Of a stretch of DNA of 5,071 bases, positions 1 through 5,071 are shown piece after piece; the first letter of the stretch is position 1; each line of letters begins with the position of its first letter. Under the pieces are notes generated by a model. It was not told where the DNA came from. It saw only the letters and a program-made list of their open reading frames with translations, and made no database searches. This DNA comes from JAGNZR01 sp051659505 (lineage in GTDB: Bacteria > Fusobacteriota > Fusobacteriia > Fusobacteriales > Fusobacteriaceae). Both the position numbers and the translations under genes were made by a program. Location of the stretch: NCBI GenBank assembly GCA_051659505.1, contig JBOFOQ010000067.1, positions 1-5,071 of the forward strand, in the 5' to 3' direction.

Positions 1-41
1 AATACAGTCAAAATAGTTTTCACATTTAAATATAAAATTGT

Positions 42-81
42 AGCCAATAGCAGTAGAAATCATATTTCTAAACTATTGGCT
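42..81 (-). terminator. Probable intrinsic terminator of the sbcDC operon
   Basis: A perfect 9-bp inverted repeat, AGCCAATAG (42-50) and CTATTGGCT (73-81), encloses a second perfect 7-bp stem, TAGAAAT (54-60) and ATTTCTA (64-70), closed by a three-base CAT loop. Together they make a two-tiered hairpin with a small internal loop. It starts about 50 bases past the sbcC stop codon. On the minus strand it is followed by ACAATTTTATATTT, an interrupted T-tract; on the plus strand by CTTTATTATA, also interrupted, so it may also serve a convergent plus-strand gene to the left. No gene could be recognised in positions 1-41. The hairpin is clear; terminator function is inferred from its position and is weakened by the imperfect T-tract. 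Confidence 0.6.
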
Positions 82-131
82 TTATTATACCAATTTTAAA
101 TTATATATGTTAGGCGTCAATTTTTTTACGC

Positions 132-3100
132 TTACAATATATTGAACTCTGCTTTACTTCCTTTTGAAGTTGAGGTTACTTCCAGTTTAGCATCTACTCT
201 TTCCTTTAGTTCTTCAACGTGAGAGATTATACCAACTAATCTTCCACCTCTTTGAAGATCTAGTAAACTATCAATGGCATTGTCTAAAGATTGTGGGTCC
301 AGTGTTCCAAAGCCTTCATCTACAAACATGGTATCTAGTGATACTCCTCCCGCACTTGATTGAACTACATCAGATAGTCCAAGTGCTAATGATAAGGATG
401 CCTTAAAGCTTTCTCCACCAGATAAAGAGCTTACATCTCTAGAGCTGTCAGTGTAGTTATCGTAGATTTCAAGTTCTAGTCCTTTTTGACCTGCTCCCTT
501 ACTCTTAGTAGTCTTTCTTGTTAGGGAGAATCTATCTCCTGTCATTTTTTCTAGTCTTATATTAGCAGCTTCTATGATGTCTTCAAAGTAAGAAGCAAGT
601 ATGTATCTTTCAAAAGATATATATGGAGATTTTCTACCGTTAGCTAAATCTGCTAACTCCCCTACTACCCTATACTCCTCTTCTATCTCTTTAAACTCTT
701 TGTTTAAAGCTTCTACCTTTTTAAGTATGTCTTTATTACTTTCTAATATAGAATACTGAGTTTTTAATTTAGAGTCTAATTGTTTTTTGCTTTCTTTTAT
801 AGAGTTAATTTCTATGTCTAAGTTGGCAGTATCTATAAATACTAAATCCTTAGTTTTCTTTAAGACTTCTTCTTTTCTAGATTTTTCAAAAGTTAGTTTA
901 GCATTGTATTCTTCTACTTCTTTTTCTAAAGTTTCTACTTTTAGTATGTTTAATTTTGCCTTTTCATAAGCAGTAACATCTTCAAAAAGTTTTTCTTTCA
1001 TTATTGTTTCAAAGTAAATTTTGTTATTTTTTATTTCTAGTTTTAACTCTTCTAAAGATTTAAAAATTTCCTGGGAAATCGATATCTCGCTTTCTAATTT
1101 TTTAGATAAAATTTCTTTTTCTTCTCTTAGTTTTACTAATCTTTTTTTACTTTCTTCTAATATCTTAGTTTTGTTATCTATTAACTCTTTTAATATTTTT
1201 ATATCTTTTATTTCCTGAGGAATATTTTTTTTGTATTCTTCTATTTTTGCAGTTACTTTGGAAATATCTTTTAAATCTTCCTTTTCTTTTTCTTCAAGTT
1301 CATTTAATAATTTTTCATTATAGATTAGATTGTTTTCTATATCAGTAATTTTTTTAGAAACTATTTCTTTTAAAGCTACTTTTTCTTTTATAGTTACTAA
1401 TTCTTTAGTTAAATTATCTATTTCACCTTTTAATTCTTTGCCTTTTAAAGTAACTTCATTTTGTGTATTATCATTGTAATCTCTATCTATATTTAAGCTA
1501 GGTTCAAGTTTAGATAGATTATTGTTTACAAATTCTAAGTAGTTTTCTATCTTTTCTTTTAATGCTTTTAGTCCACCTAGTTTTTCAGTATTTTCTTTTT
1601 CTAAACTATCTAATTTTTCTTTACCTAGTTTAAGTTCTTCTTTAGTAGGTATATTAGCATTGTTTTCTATAGTTGCTGGACTTGGATGATTAGTTGAACC
1701 ACAAACTGGACAAGGTTTATTTTGTTCAAGTTTAGTCGCAAGAATACCTGCTTGTTCTTTCTTGTATAAATTATCCATAGTTTCATAATTAGTTTTAACT
1801 TTTAAATATTCTTTTTCAAATAATAGATATTCCTCGCTTAATTTAAAATGATTATCCTTATTAGTTTTATAAGTAGCTATAGTTTTAAATAGTTCTTTTA
1901 ATTCATTAATAGTTTTAGTTTTATTAGATATATTATTTTCTAATTCTACCTTTTTGGTTTCAAGAGTAGCTATTTCTTTTAGTTGAGTTTCATTTGAAAC
2001 TTTTTCAGCTTTTAGTTTTTCATTTAACTCTTTAGTTTTAGTTATTTGAGTTTTTCCTTCGTCTGAAATTTTGTTAAGTTTAACTAAATCATTTTTTAGA
2101 TTATCAAATTCTAAGATTTTAGGTTCTAAAGTTTTAAGGTTATCTATTTCTACAGCCTGTTTTTGTCTTTCTTCATCTTTGCTTTCTTCTTTAGTTAAAT
2201 TATCATTAGCTATATTAAAGCTTATTTTTAGTTTTTCTATATTTTCTAATGTTCTTTTGTAATCTTCTTCTCTTTTTACATGTTTATTTTTACTTTCAAT
2301 AAACTTGTCCTCTATGTATTTAACTTCTTTTGCATTTTTTCCATTTATTATATCTATCGTTTTATTTTCAAACTCTTTTTCTCTAGTTAGTAAGTCTTCC
2401 ACTATTTTTAAGATATTTTCTTTTTCACGAAGAAGTTGATTGTTGTTTTCTAAATTGTTTTTTTCTTTAGCTTTTTCTTCTAGTTTAGTGTCTATAGTTT
2501 TAGCTTCTTTAGTAATTTCCTTATAGCTTTTAGTATCTTTTTCTATAAGTTCTTTTAACTTTTCTATTACTAATAAAAAGTCTATATATTCTCCAATTAC
2601 TATATCATGCTCGCCCTTTATACCTTCTAGGTGCGTTTGCATTTTATCTTTATTTTTAGTTCTTTTTTTACTTAGGGTTGCTGCTTTTTCTTTAAGCTCC
2701 ATTTGTATTTTTTCAAAATCATAGGTATTAAAGATTTTTCTAAATATGCTTTCTCTTTCCACAGAGTCTGCTAGTAGTAATTTTTTAAACTCACCTTGTG
2801 GTAGCATTACTATTTGTTTAAATTGTTCTTTGGTAATACCTAGTATTTCAATTAATTTATTGGTAACTGGTGTTACCTTTGTTATAACCTTACCATCTGG
2901 TAGTGTTAAGGTAGCATCTGCACCTTTTTGAGTGTAGCCTTCTCCCCTAGCTTTTTTCTTTCTTTGTGCAGGTACTCTATTTACAGTGTATCTTTGACCT
3001 CTAAGCTCAAATTCTAATTCTACATAAGTTTCTTTGTCATCATCTGCAAAGTGGCTTCTTAGGGAGTCTGGTTGTCTAGATTCTCCACTAGCTTCTCCGT

Positions 3101-3257
3101 ATAAGGCGAAGCTAATTGCATCAAAGATAGTAGTTTTTCCTGAACCTGTTTTTCCTGAGATTACAAAGATGTTTCTTCCTTTTAATTCTTCAAAATCTAT
3201 TTCTTGTTCCTTTGCATAAGGTCCAAAGGCACACATAGTTAGTTTAATAGGTCTCAT
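132..3257 (-). CDS. sbcC: SbcC, Rad50-type ATPase subunit of the SbcCD exonuclease
   Basis: This 1041-residue protein is the SMC-like ATPase partner of SbcD in the nuclear-type complex that cleaves DNA hairpins, cruciforms and protein-blocked ends during replication and recombination. The N-terminal half-ATPase has a Walker A motif GKTGSGKT (residues 35-42) and a Q-loop glutamine in MLPQGEF (Q154). Long lysine/glutamate/leucine-rich coiled coils run from about 190 to 505 and from about 540 to 870. Between them lies the zinc hook, CPVC (C516 and C519), almost exactly mid-protein, which dimerises two SbcC molecules. The C-terminal half-ATPase has the signature LSGGE (945-949), Walker B ending in D980-E981, D-loop GTLD (984-987) and H-loop H1013. 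Length matches the family (about 1050 in E. coli, 1130 in B. subtilis). The start is supported by GGAGG eight bases upstream and by the family-typical MRPIKLTM opening. It directly follows sbcD without a gap, implying co-transcription and translational coupling. No broken motif is visible. Confidence 0.97.
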   Translation of the reverse strand: MRPIKLTMCAFGPYAKEQEIDFEELKGRNIFVISGKTGSGKTTIFDAISFALYGEASGESRQPDSLRSHFADDDKETYVELEFELRGQRYTVNRVPAQRKKKARGEGYTQKGADATLTLPDGKVITKVTPVTNKLIEILGITKEQFKQIVMLPQGEFKKLLLADSVERESIFRKIFNTYDFEKIQMELKEKAATLSKKRTKNKDKMQTHLEGIKGEHDIVIGEYIDFLLVIEKLKELIEKDTKSYKEITKEAKTIDTKLEEKAKEKNNLENNNQLLREKENILKIVEDLLTREKEFENKTIDIINGKNAKEVKYIEDKFIESKNKHVKREEDYKRTLENIEKLKISFNIANDNLTKEESKDEERQKQAVEIDNLKTLEPKILEFDNLKNDLVKLNKISDEGKTQITKTKELNEKLKAEKVSNETQLKEIATLETKKVELENNISNKTKTINELKELFKTIATYKTNKDNHFKLSEEYLLFEKEYLKVKTNYETMDNLYKKEQAGILATKLEQNKPCPVCGSTNHPSPATIENNANIPTKEELKLGKEKLDSLEKENTEKLGGLKALKEKIENYLEFVNNNLSKLEPSLNIDRDYNDNTQNEVTLKGKELKGEIDNLTKELVTIKEKVALKEIVSKKITDIENNLIYNEKLLNELEEKEKEDLKDISKVTAKIEEYKKNIPQEIKDIKILKELIDNKTKILEESKKRLVKLREEKEILSKKLESEISISQEIFKSLEELKLEIKNNKIYFETIMKEKLFEDVTAYEKAKLNILKVETLEKEVEEYNAKLTFEKSRKEEVLKKTKDLVFIDTANLDIEINSIKESKKQLDSKLKTQYSILESNKDILKKVEALNKEFKEIEEEYRVVGELADLANGRKSPYISFERYILASYFEDIIEAANIRLEKMTGDRFSLTRKTTKSKGAGQKGLELEIYDNYTDSSRDVSSLSGGESFKASLSLALGLSDVVQSSAGGVSLDTMFVDEGFGTLDPQSLDNAIDSLLDLQRGGRLVGIISHVEELKERVDAKLEVTSTSKGSKAEFNIL

Positions 3258-4475
3258 CTACTCAACCTCCTTTTTTAAGACTTCATTAATAGTGTCTATT
3301 ATTACTGCTTCTTTTTGTGGAGTGTATTCTCCTCCACCTAAGCCTTCGTAGAATTCTTTGAACAATTCTACTTTACTTTTGCTTTTGTATTCACCTTTAG
3401 CCGAAGTTTTGTCTTCACTGTATTCACGCTTTTTCTCTCTACTTATAAGCATAGTATTTGGGTAAACAGCTCTTAGCTTTTCCATAGGGTTCATTAATTC
3501 CCCATCATCAGTTAAGATTGCTTGTATATAATCTTCTCTACCTTCTGTTAGTTGTCTTCCTTCTTCTACTATGTCTTCTATGTTTCCTTTTATTATTCTT
3601 AAGTCTCTCAGAGGTTTTAATTCTTTTAGCTCTATGTTTACAGTCTTATTGTTTACACTCTCATCCTTTTGTAAGTTAACTAGTGTAACACCTTTTTTGT
3701 GGTTTACTTCAGAGAAAGAATATTTAAGAGGTGTACCAGAGTATCTCATTTCTTCTCTTCCTATTTTTTGTCTTCCATGTAAATGTCCTAGTGCAACGTA
3801 ATCAAAATCCTCAAATATGTTTGCATCAATTAAGTCTGTTCCACCTATTGACAGTGGTCTTTCTGATTCAGATACTTCAAGCTCTGCTATTGTGTATTTA
3901 TCCTCTATAGATTCTACTGCATCTTCTCTTCTTGTAGTCATATATCCATGTCCAACTAAAACATTAAATTCGTCTTTATTTAGGTTTTCTTTTATTTTAT
4001 CTATAATTGCTATCATAGCATCGTTGTGACTTTTGATTTCTTTGTTGTCTAAAAGTCTTTTTATTAGTGCAGGGTCTTTGTATGGTACTAGATAGAAATT
4101 GAATTTTTCTCCATTTTCTTCAACTACTACAGCTCTGTAGATTTCATCGTCACTACCTGCTATGTATAAGCCTTGTCTTTCTAGGATTTTGCTTCCAAAG
4201 CTTAGTCTTTCTCCGCTATCATGGTTACCTGATATTGCAAGGACTTTTACTTTGTGATCTATGATTAAGGTACTTAATGTTTCGTTTAATAGTTCTACTG
4301 CTTCTACTGGTGGGATAGATCTGTCGTATATGTCCCCTGCTATTATAAGTGCGTTTGGTTTTTCTTCTTCTATAAGTTTTATTAATTTATTTAATATGTA
4401 TTTTTGGTCTTCTATCATTGAAAATTCGTTTACAATTTTTCCTATGTGCCAATCACTAGTGTGAATTATCTTCAT
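3258..4475 (-). CDS. sbcD: SbcD, Mre11-type nuclease subunit of the SbcCD complex
   Basis: This 405-residue protein is the metal-dependent phosphoesterase that supplies the nuclease active site of SbcCD; the family uses two Mn2+ ions for double-strand exonuclease and hairpin endonuclease activity. All calcineurin-like phosphoesterase motifs are present in order: DWH (D8, H10), GDIYD (47-51), GNHD (83-86), VGHGY with H176, and GHLH (H231, H233). The segment SIGGTDLIDANIF (209-221) is typical of SbcD just before the last metal motif. Residues from about 260 onward form the C-terminal part used for DNA capping and SbcC binding, which is poorly conserved and lacks readable motifs here. Length is close to E. 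coli (400) and B. subtilis (391). The ATG start has a full AAGGAGG seven bases upstream and the protein begins MKIIHTSDWHIGK, as the family does. It is the first gene of the operon; its TAG stop touches the sbcC ATG. Confidence 0.97.
   Translation of the reverse strand: MKIIHTSDWHIGKIVNEFSMIEDQKYILNKLIKLIEEEKPNALIIAGDIYDRSIPPVEAVELLNETLSTLIIDHKVKVLAISGNHDSGERLSFGSKILERQGLYIAGSDDEIYRAVVVEENGEKFNFYLVPYKDPALIKRLLDNKEIKSHNDAMIAIIDKIKENLNKDEFNVLVGHGYMTTRREDAVESIEDKYTIAELEVSESERPLSIGGTDLIDANIFEDFDYVALGHLHGRQKIGREEMRYSGTPLKYSFSEVNHKKGVTLVNLQKDESVNNKTVNIELKELKPLRDLRIIKGNIEDIVEEGRQLTEGREDYIQAILTDDGELMNPMEKLRAVYPNTMLISREKKREYSEDKTSAKGEYKSKSKVELFKEFYEGLGGGEYTPQKEAVIIDTINEVLKKEVE
3266..3270 (-). promoter_or_regulatory. 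Ribosome binding site of sbcC, inside sbcD
   Basis: The minus strand reads AAAAAAGGAGG, followed by eight bases and the sbcC ATG. The site lies within the last codons of sbcD, whose TAG stop is immediately followed by ATG. A ribosome ending on sbcD therefore sits on the sbcC start site, consistent with coupled synthesis of the two subunits. Confidence 0.85.
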
Positions 4476-4482
4476 TTATTTT

Positions 4483-4489
4483 CCTCCTT
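4483..4489 (-). promoter_or_regulatory. Ribosome binding site of sbcD
   Basis: A perfect AAGGAGG on the minus strand is separated by seven bases from the sbcD ATG. This is the optimal anti-Shine-Dalgarno match and spacing for Bacillota and fixes the start codon. Confidence 0.92.
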
Positions 4490-4504
4490 AAATAATCTAT
4501 TTTT

Positions 4505-4510
4505 ATTATA
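4505..4510 (-). promoter_or_regulatory. -10 box of the probable sbcDC promoter
   Basis: A perfect TATAAT lies on the minus strand 29 bases upstream of the sbcD start codon, predicting a 5' leader of roughly 20-25 bases. No good -35 hexamer is present at 16-18 bases; the nearest resemblance (TTTACT) is 26 bases away, too far. The assignment therefore rests on the -10 match, its position, and the terminator at 4554-4577 that separates the operon from upstream transcription. A weak or activator-dependent promoter would fit. Confidence 0.55.
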
Positions 4511-4527
4511 CTATATTTTTGGTTGTT

Positions 4528-4542
4528 TTTACTTATAGTAAA
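4528..4542. promoter_or_regulatory. Small palindrome upstream of the sbcD -10 box, possible operator
   Basis: TTTACT-TAT-AGTAAA is a perfect 6-bp inverted repeat with a three-base centre. Its midpoint is about 28 bases upstream of the TATAAT box, overlapping or just upstream of where a -35 element would bind. Such placement suits a dimeric regulator, but it does not match the Gram-positive LexA box (GAAC-N4-GTTC), and a short AT-rich palindrome can arise by chance. Confidence 0.25.
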
Positions 4543-4553
4543 CTAGAATTAAG

Positions 4554-4577
4554 AAAAAAATAGAAGCATGGCTCCTA
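4554..4577 (-). terminator. Minus-strand intrinsic terminator upstream of sbcD
   Basis: On the minus strand TAGGAGC (4577-4571), a CAT loop and GCTTCTA (4567-4561) form a 7-bp stem with one G-U pair, followed at once by seven T (4560-4554). This is a compact rho-independent terminator. In the minus direction it lies after the GC-rich inverted-repeat element (4641-4792) and before the sbcD promoter, so it most likely ends a transcript of that element and insulates the operon from it. On the plus strand the stem is followed only by CTCTTGTG, so the minus direction is much better supported. Confidence 0.72.
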
Positions 4578-4608
4578 CTCTTGTGTTTAATGATATATTA
4601 ATGTTATT

Positions 4609-4647
4609 TATAAAATATAGTCACTAAATTGAAGTTTATATTTTATA
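4609..4647. repeat. 11-bp AT-only inverted repeat overlapping the edge of the RNA candidate
   Basis: TATAAAATATA (4609-4619) and TATATTTTATA (4637-4647) are perfect reverse complements separated by 17 bases. The right arm overlaps TTTTATATC (4641-4649), the outer arm of the larger palindrome at 4641-4792, so that segment can pair with either partner but not both at once. The arms contain only A and T, so the hairpin is weak and chance is a real alternative in this composition. Confidence 0.5.
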
Positions 4648-4792
4648 TCCAGCCCACAAGGGGCATGTGTGTGTAAGTTTTCCTTCCAGCAGGCAAAATT
4701 CGCCGGAGGCTCATGTCGCCGACAGGTCGCTCAAAGCTTCAAGGGCGGTGCAACTTACACACACCCATCCCTTGCTCATGATAGATATAAAA
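4641..4792 (-). ncRNA. Candidate structured non-coding RNA, family unverified (raiA-like?)
   Basis: Three nested inverted repeats enclose a GC-rich core: TTTTATATC/GATATAAAA (4641-4649 with 4784-4792, 9 bp), CAAGGG/CCCTTG (4657-4662 with 4769-4774, 6 bp) and GTGTGTGTAAGTT/AACTTACACACAC (4667-4679 with 4752-4764, 13 bp perfect). Positions 4651-4780 are about 55% G+C, and 4701-4750 about 66%, in an otherwise very AT-rich sequence. Within the core the minus strand can form TGTC-GGC-GACA (4724-4714) and a bulged helix CCTCC-GGC with GCC-TGCT-GGAAGG (4709-4682). There is no convincing ORF. The intrinsic terminator at 4577-4554 assigns it to the minus strand; the transcript would end about 65-90 bases beyond the outer stem. 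Abundant structured RNAs of roughly this size are known in clostridia, including the raiA motif, which I suspect but cannot confirm. A MITE-like or other dispersed palindromic repeat is the main alternative. Boundaries are those of the outer stem, not measured ends. Confidence 0.65.
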
Positions 4793-4861
4793 GTTATGTA
4801 TATATATTAGCTACAAATTGGCATTTAGATAATTGTTAAAATTATATATAATATTTTGTTC

Positions 4862-4891
4862 AATATAATATCCTTTTAGTTTCTTGGACAA
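4862..4891 (-). promoter_or_regulatory. Weak promoter candidate for the structured RNA
   Basis: On the minus strand TTGTCC (4891-4886, four of six to TTGACA) is followed after 18 bases by TATATT (4867-4862, five of six to TATAAT). Transcription would start near 4855 and, if ended at 4554, give an RNA of about 300 bases containing the whole inverted-repeat element. In DNA this AT-rich, matches of this quality are common, and other start points closer to 4795 are possible. Confidence 0.25.
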
Positions 4892-4950
4892 TAAGATACT
4901 TAGTAAGTCATAACTATATTAATAAGTATATCTAAGATACTAGACAGTCA
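4892..4950. repeat. Pair of imperfect direct repeats
   Basis: TAAGATACTTAGTAAGTCA (4892-4910) recurs as TAAGATACTAGACAGTCA (4933-4950), offset by about 41 bases. The segment between the copies, TAAGTATATCT (4923-4933), is a near reverse complement of the AGATACTTA in the first copy and of AGATACT in the second. It therefore could pair with either copy. The repeats lie just upstream of the weak promoter candidate in the minus direction, where tandem protein-binding sites would be sensible, but no known regulator site is recognised. Confidence 0.35.
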
Positions 4951-4958
4951 AAAGTTCT

Positions 4959-5041
4959 AAAAAAAAATAACCCTTTTATATAGATTTATAGTATCCTAAA
5001 AGTTACAACACAGAAAGGATAAAATCTATTAAAGAGTTATT
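4959..5041 (-). terminator. Long hairpin with T-tract, probable terminator of a gene beyond the right edge
   Basis: In the minus direction AATAACTC (5041-5034) pairs with GGGTTATT (4973-4966, one G-U), TTT with AAA, ATAGATTT (5029-5022) with AAATCTAT (4987-4980), and TATCC (5021-5017) with GGATA (4996-4992). Small bulges separate these blocks, and the loop is 20 bases (4997-5016). The hairpin is followed by nine T on the minus strand (4967-4959). This is a long imperfect stem ending in a T-tract, as in an intrinsic terminator, and implies a minus-strand gene ending near or beyond position 5071. No T-tract follows it on the plus strand. The length of the stem is unusual for a plain terminator. 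Confidence 0.6.
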
Positions 5042-5071
5042 TACATATAATAACACATTATTTAGATTGAT

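Larger units (their letters stand above)
4793..4957. other. AT-rich intergenic stretch without a recognisable gene
   Basis: No ORF with a ribosome binding site is visible on either strand. The stretch contains a weak promoter candidate for the neighbouring RNA and two imperfect direct repeats, listed separately. It would be the promoter region of the RNA candidate if that RNA is transcribed leftward, since the terminator on its right side separates it from an upstream gene. Confidence 0.6.

Noticed and set aside
84..89. TATAAT on the minus strand just before the left hairpin, a possible promoter
   Set aside because: TTGACG upstream is 25 bases away, too far for a -35 box, and the region lies between a gene end and its terminator; TATAAT is frequent in DNA of this composition.
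112..131. GCGT/ACGC short inverted repeat at the sbcC stop codon
   Set aside because: Only four base pairs, much weaker than the hairpin at 42-81.
787..4464. Several plus-strand open frames of about 60-76 codons within sbcC and sbcD
   Set aside because: They are antisense to two full-length, motif-complete genes, have serine/leucine/phenylalanine-rich translations expected from the reverse of lysine/glutamate-rich coding sequence, and show no family motifs.
4569..4628. Plus-strand mini-ORF starting at the ATG in the terminator loop (19 codons)
   Set aside because: No ribosome binding site; the ATG is the hairpin loop and the frame runs into AT-rich spacer.
4679..4701. Resemblance of CTGGAAGGAAAAC on the minus strand to the GGAAGGAAGCAG of SRP RNA
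   Set aside because: The conserved partner strand and the GCAGC continuation of the SRP RNA apical loop are missing, and the surrounding helices do not match.
4643..4781. Short ORFs on both strands in the GC-rich element (22-23 codons from ATGs near 4713)
   Set aside because: The plus-strand ATG has a GGAGG only three bases away, too close to work well, and the minus-strand ATG has no ribosome binding site. Both are better explained as by-products of a structured RNA.
4641..4792. Idea that the palindrome is a cruciform target of the adjacent SbcCD nuclease
   Set aside because: The uninterrupted arms are short (13 bp at most) with a 72-base spacer, unlike the long near-perfect palindromes SbcCD is known to cleave; adjacency alone is not evidence.

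Overview
This window carries one complete two-gene operon, sbcD-sbcC, on the minus strand, next to about 600 bases of non-coding DNA that holds a strong candidate for a structured RNA. The very AT-rich sequence, canonical AAGGAGG/GGAGG ribosome binding sites, abundant AT-rich codons and Gram-positive-type SbcC/SbcD proteins point to a low-GC Bacillota chromosome, most likely a clostridial relative. Genus cannot be fixed from this window.

Layout, left to right on the plus strand. Positions 1-131 are intergenic and hold a two-tiered hairpin (42-81) just past the sbcC stop, the likely operon terminator. Positions 132-3257 (minus) are sbcC and 3258-4475 (minus) are sbcD; the sbcD stop codon directly abuts the sbcC start codon. 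Positions 4476-4550 hold the sbcD ribosome binding site, a -10 box and a small palindrome that could be an operator. Positions 4554-4577 are a minus-strand intrinsic terminator. Positions 4641-4792 hold a nested inverted-repeat element whose core is about 55% G+C (two thirds G+C in the centre), in sharp contrast with its AT-rich surroundings. Positions 4793-4957 are AT-rich, with imperfect direct repeats and a weak promoter candidate. Positions 4959-5041 form a long hairpin followed by nine T on the minus strand, probably the terminator of a gene beyond the right edge.

SbcD (Mre11-type nuclease) and SbcC (Rad50-type SMC ATPase with a zinc hook) form one complex that opens DNA hairpins, cruciforms and blocked ends. 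All key motifs of both proteins are intact, so the operon looks functional and ordinary. The part most worth a second look is the GC-rich element upstream. It has a perfect 13-bp stem, further outer and inner helices, no convincing ORF, and its own downstream terminator on the minus strand, so it probably makes an independent small structured RNA. Size, taxon and fold are compatible with known clostridial structured RNA classes such as the raiA motif, but I could not verify family membership.
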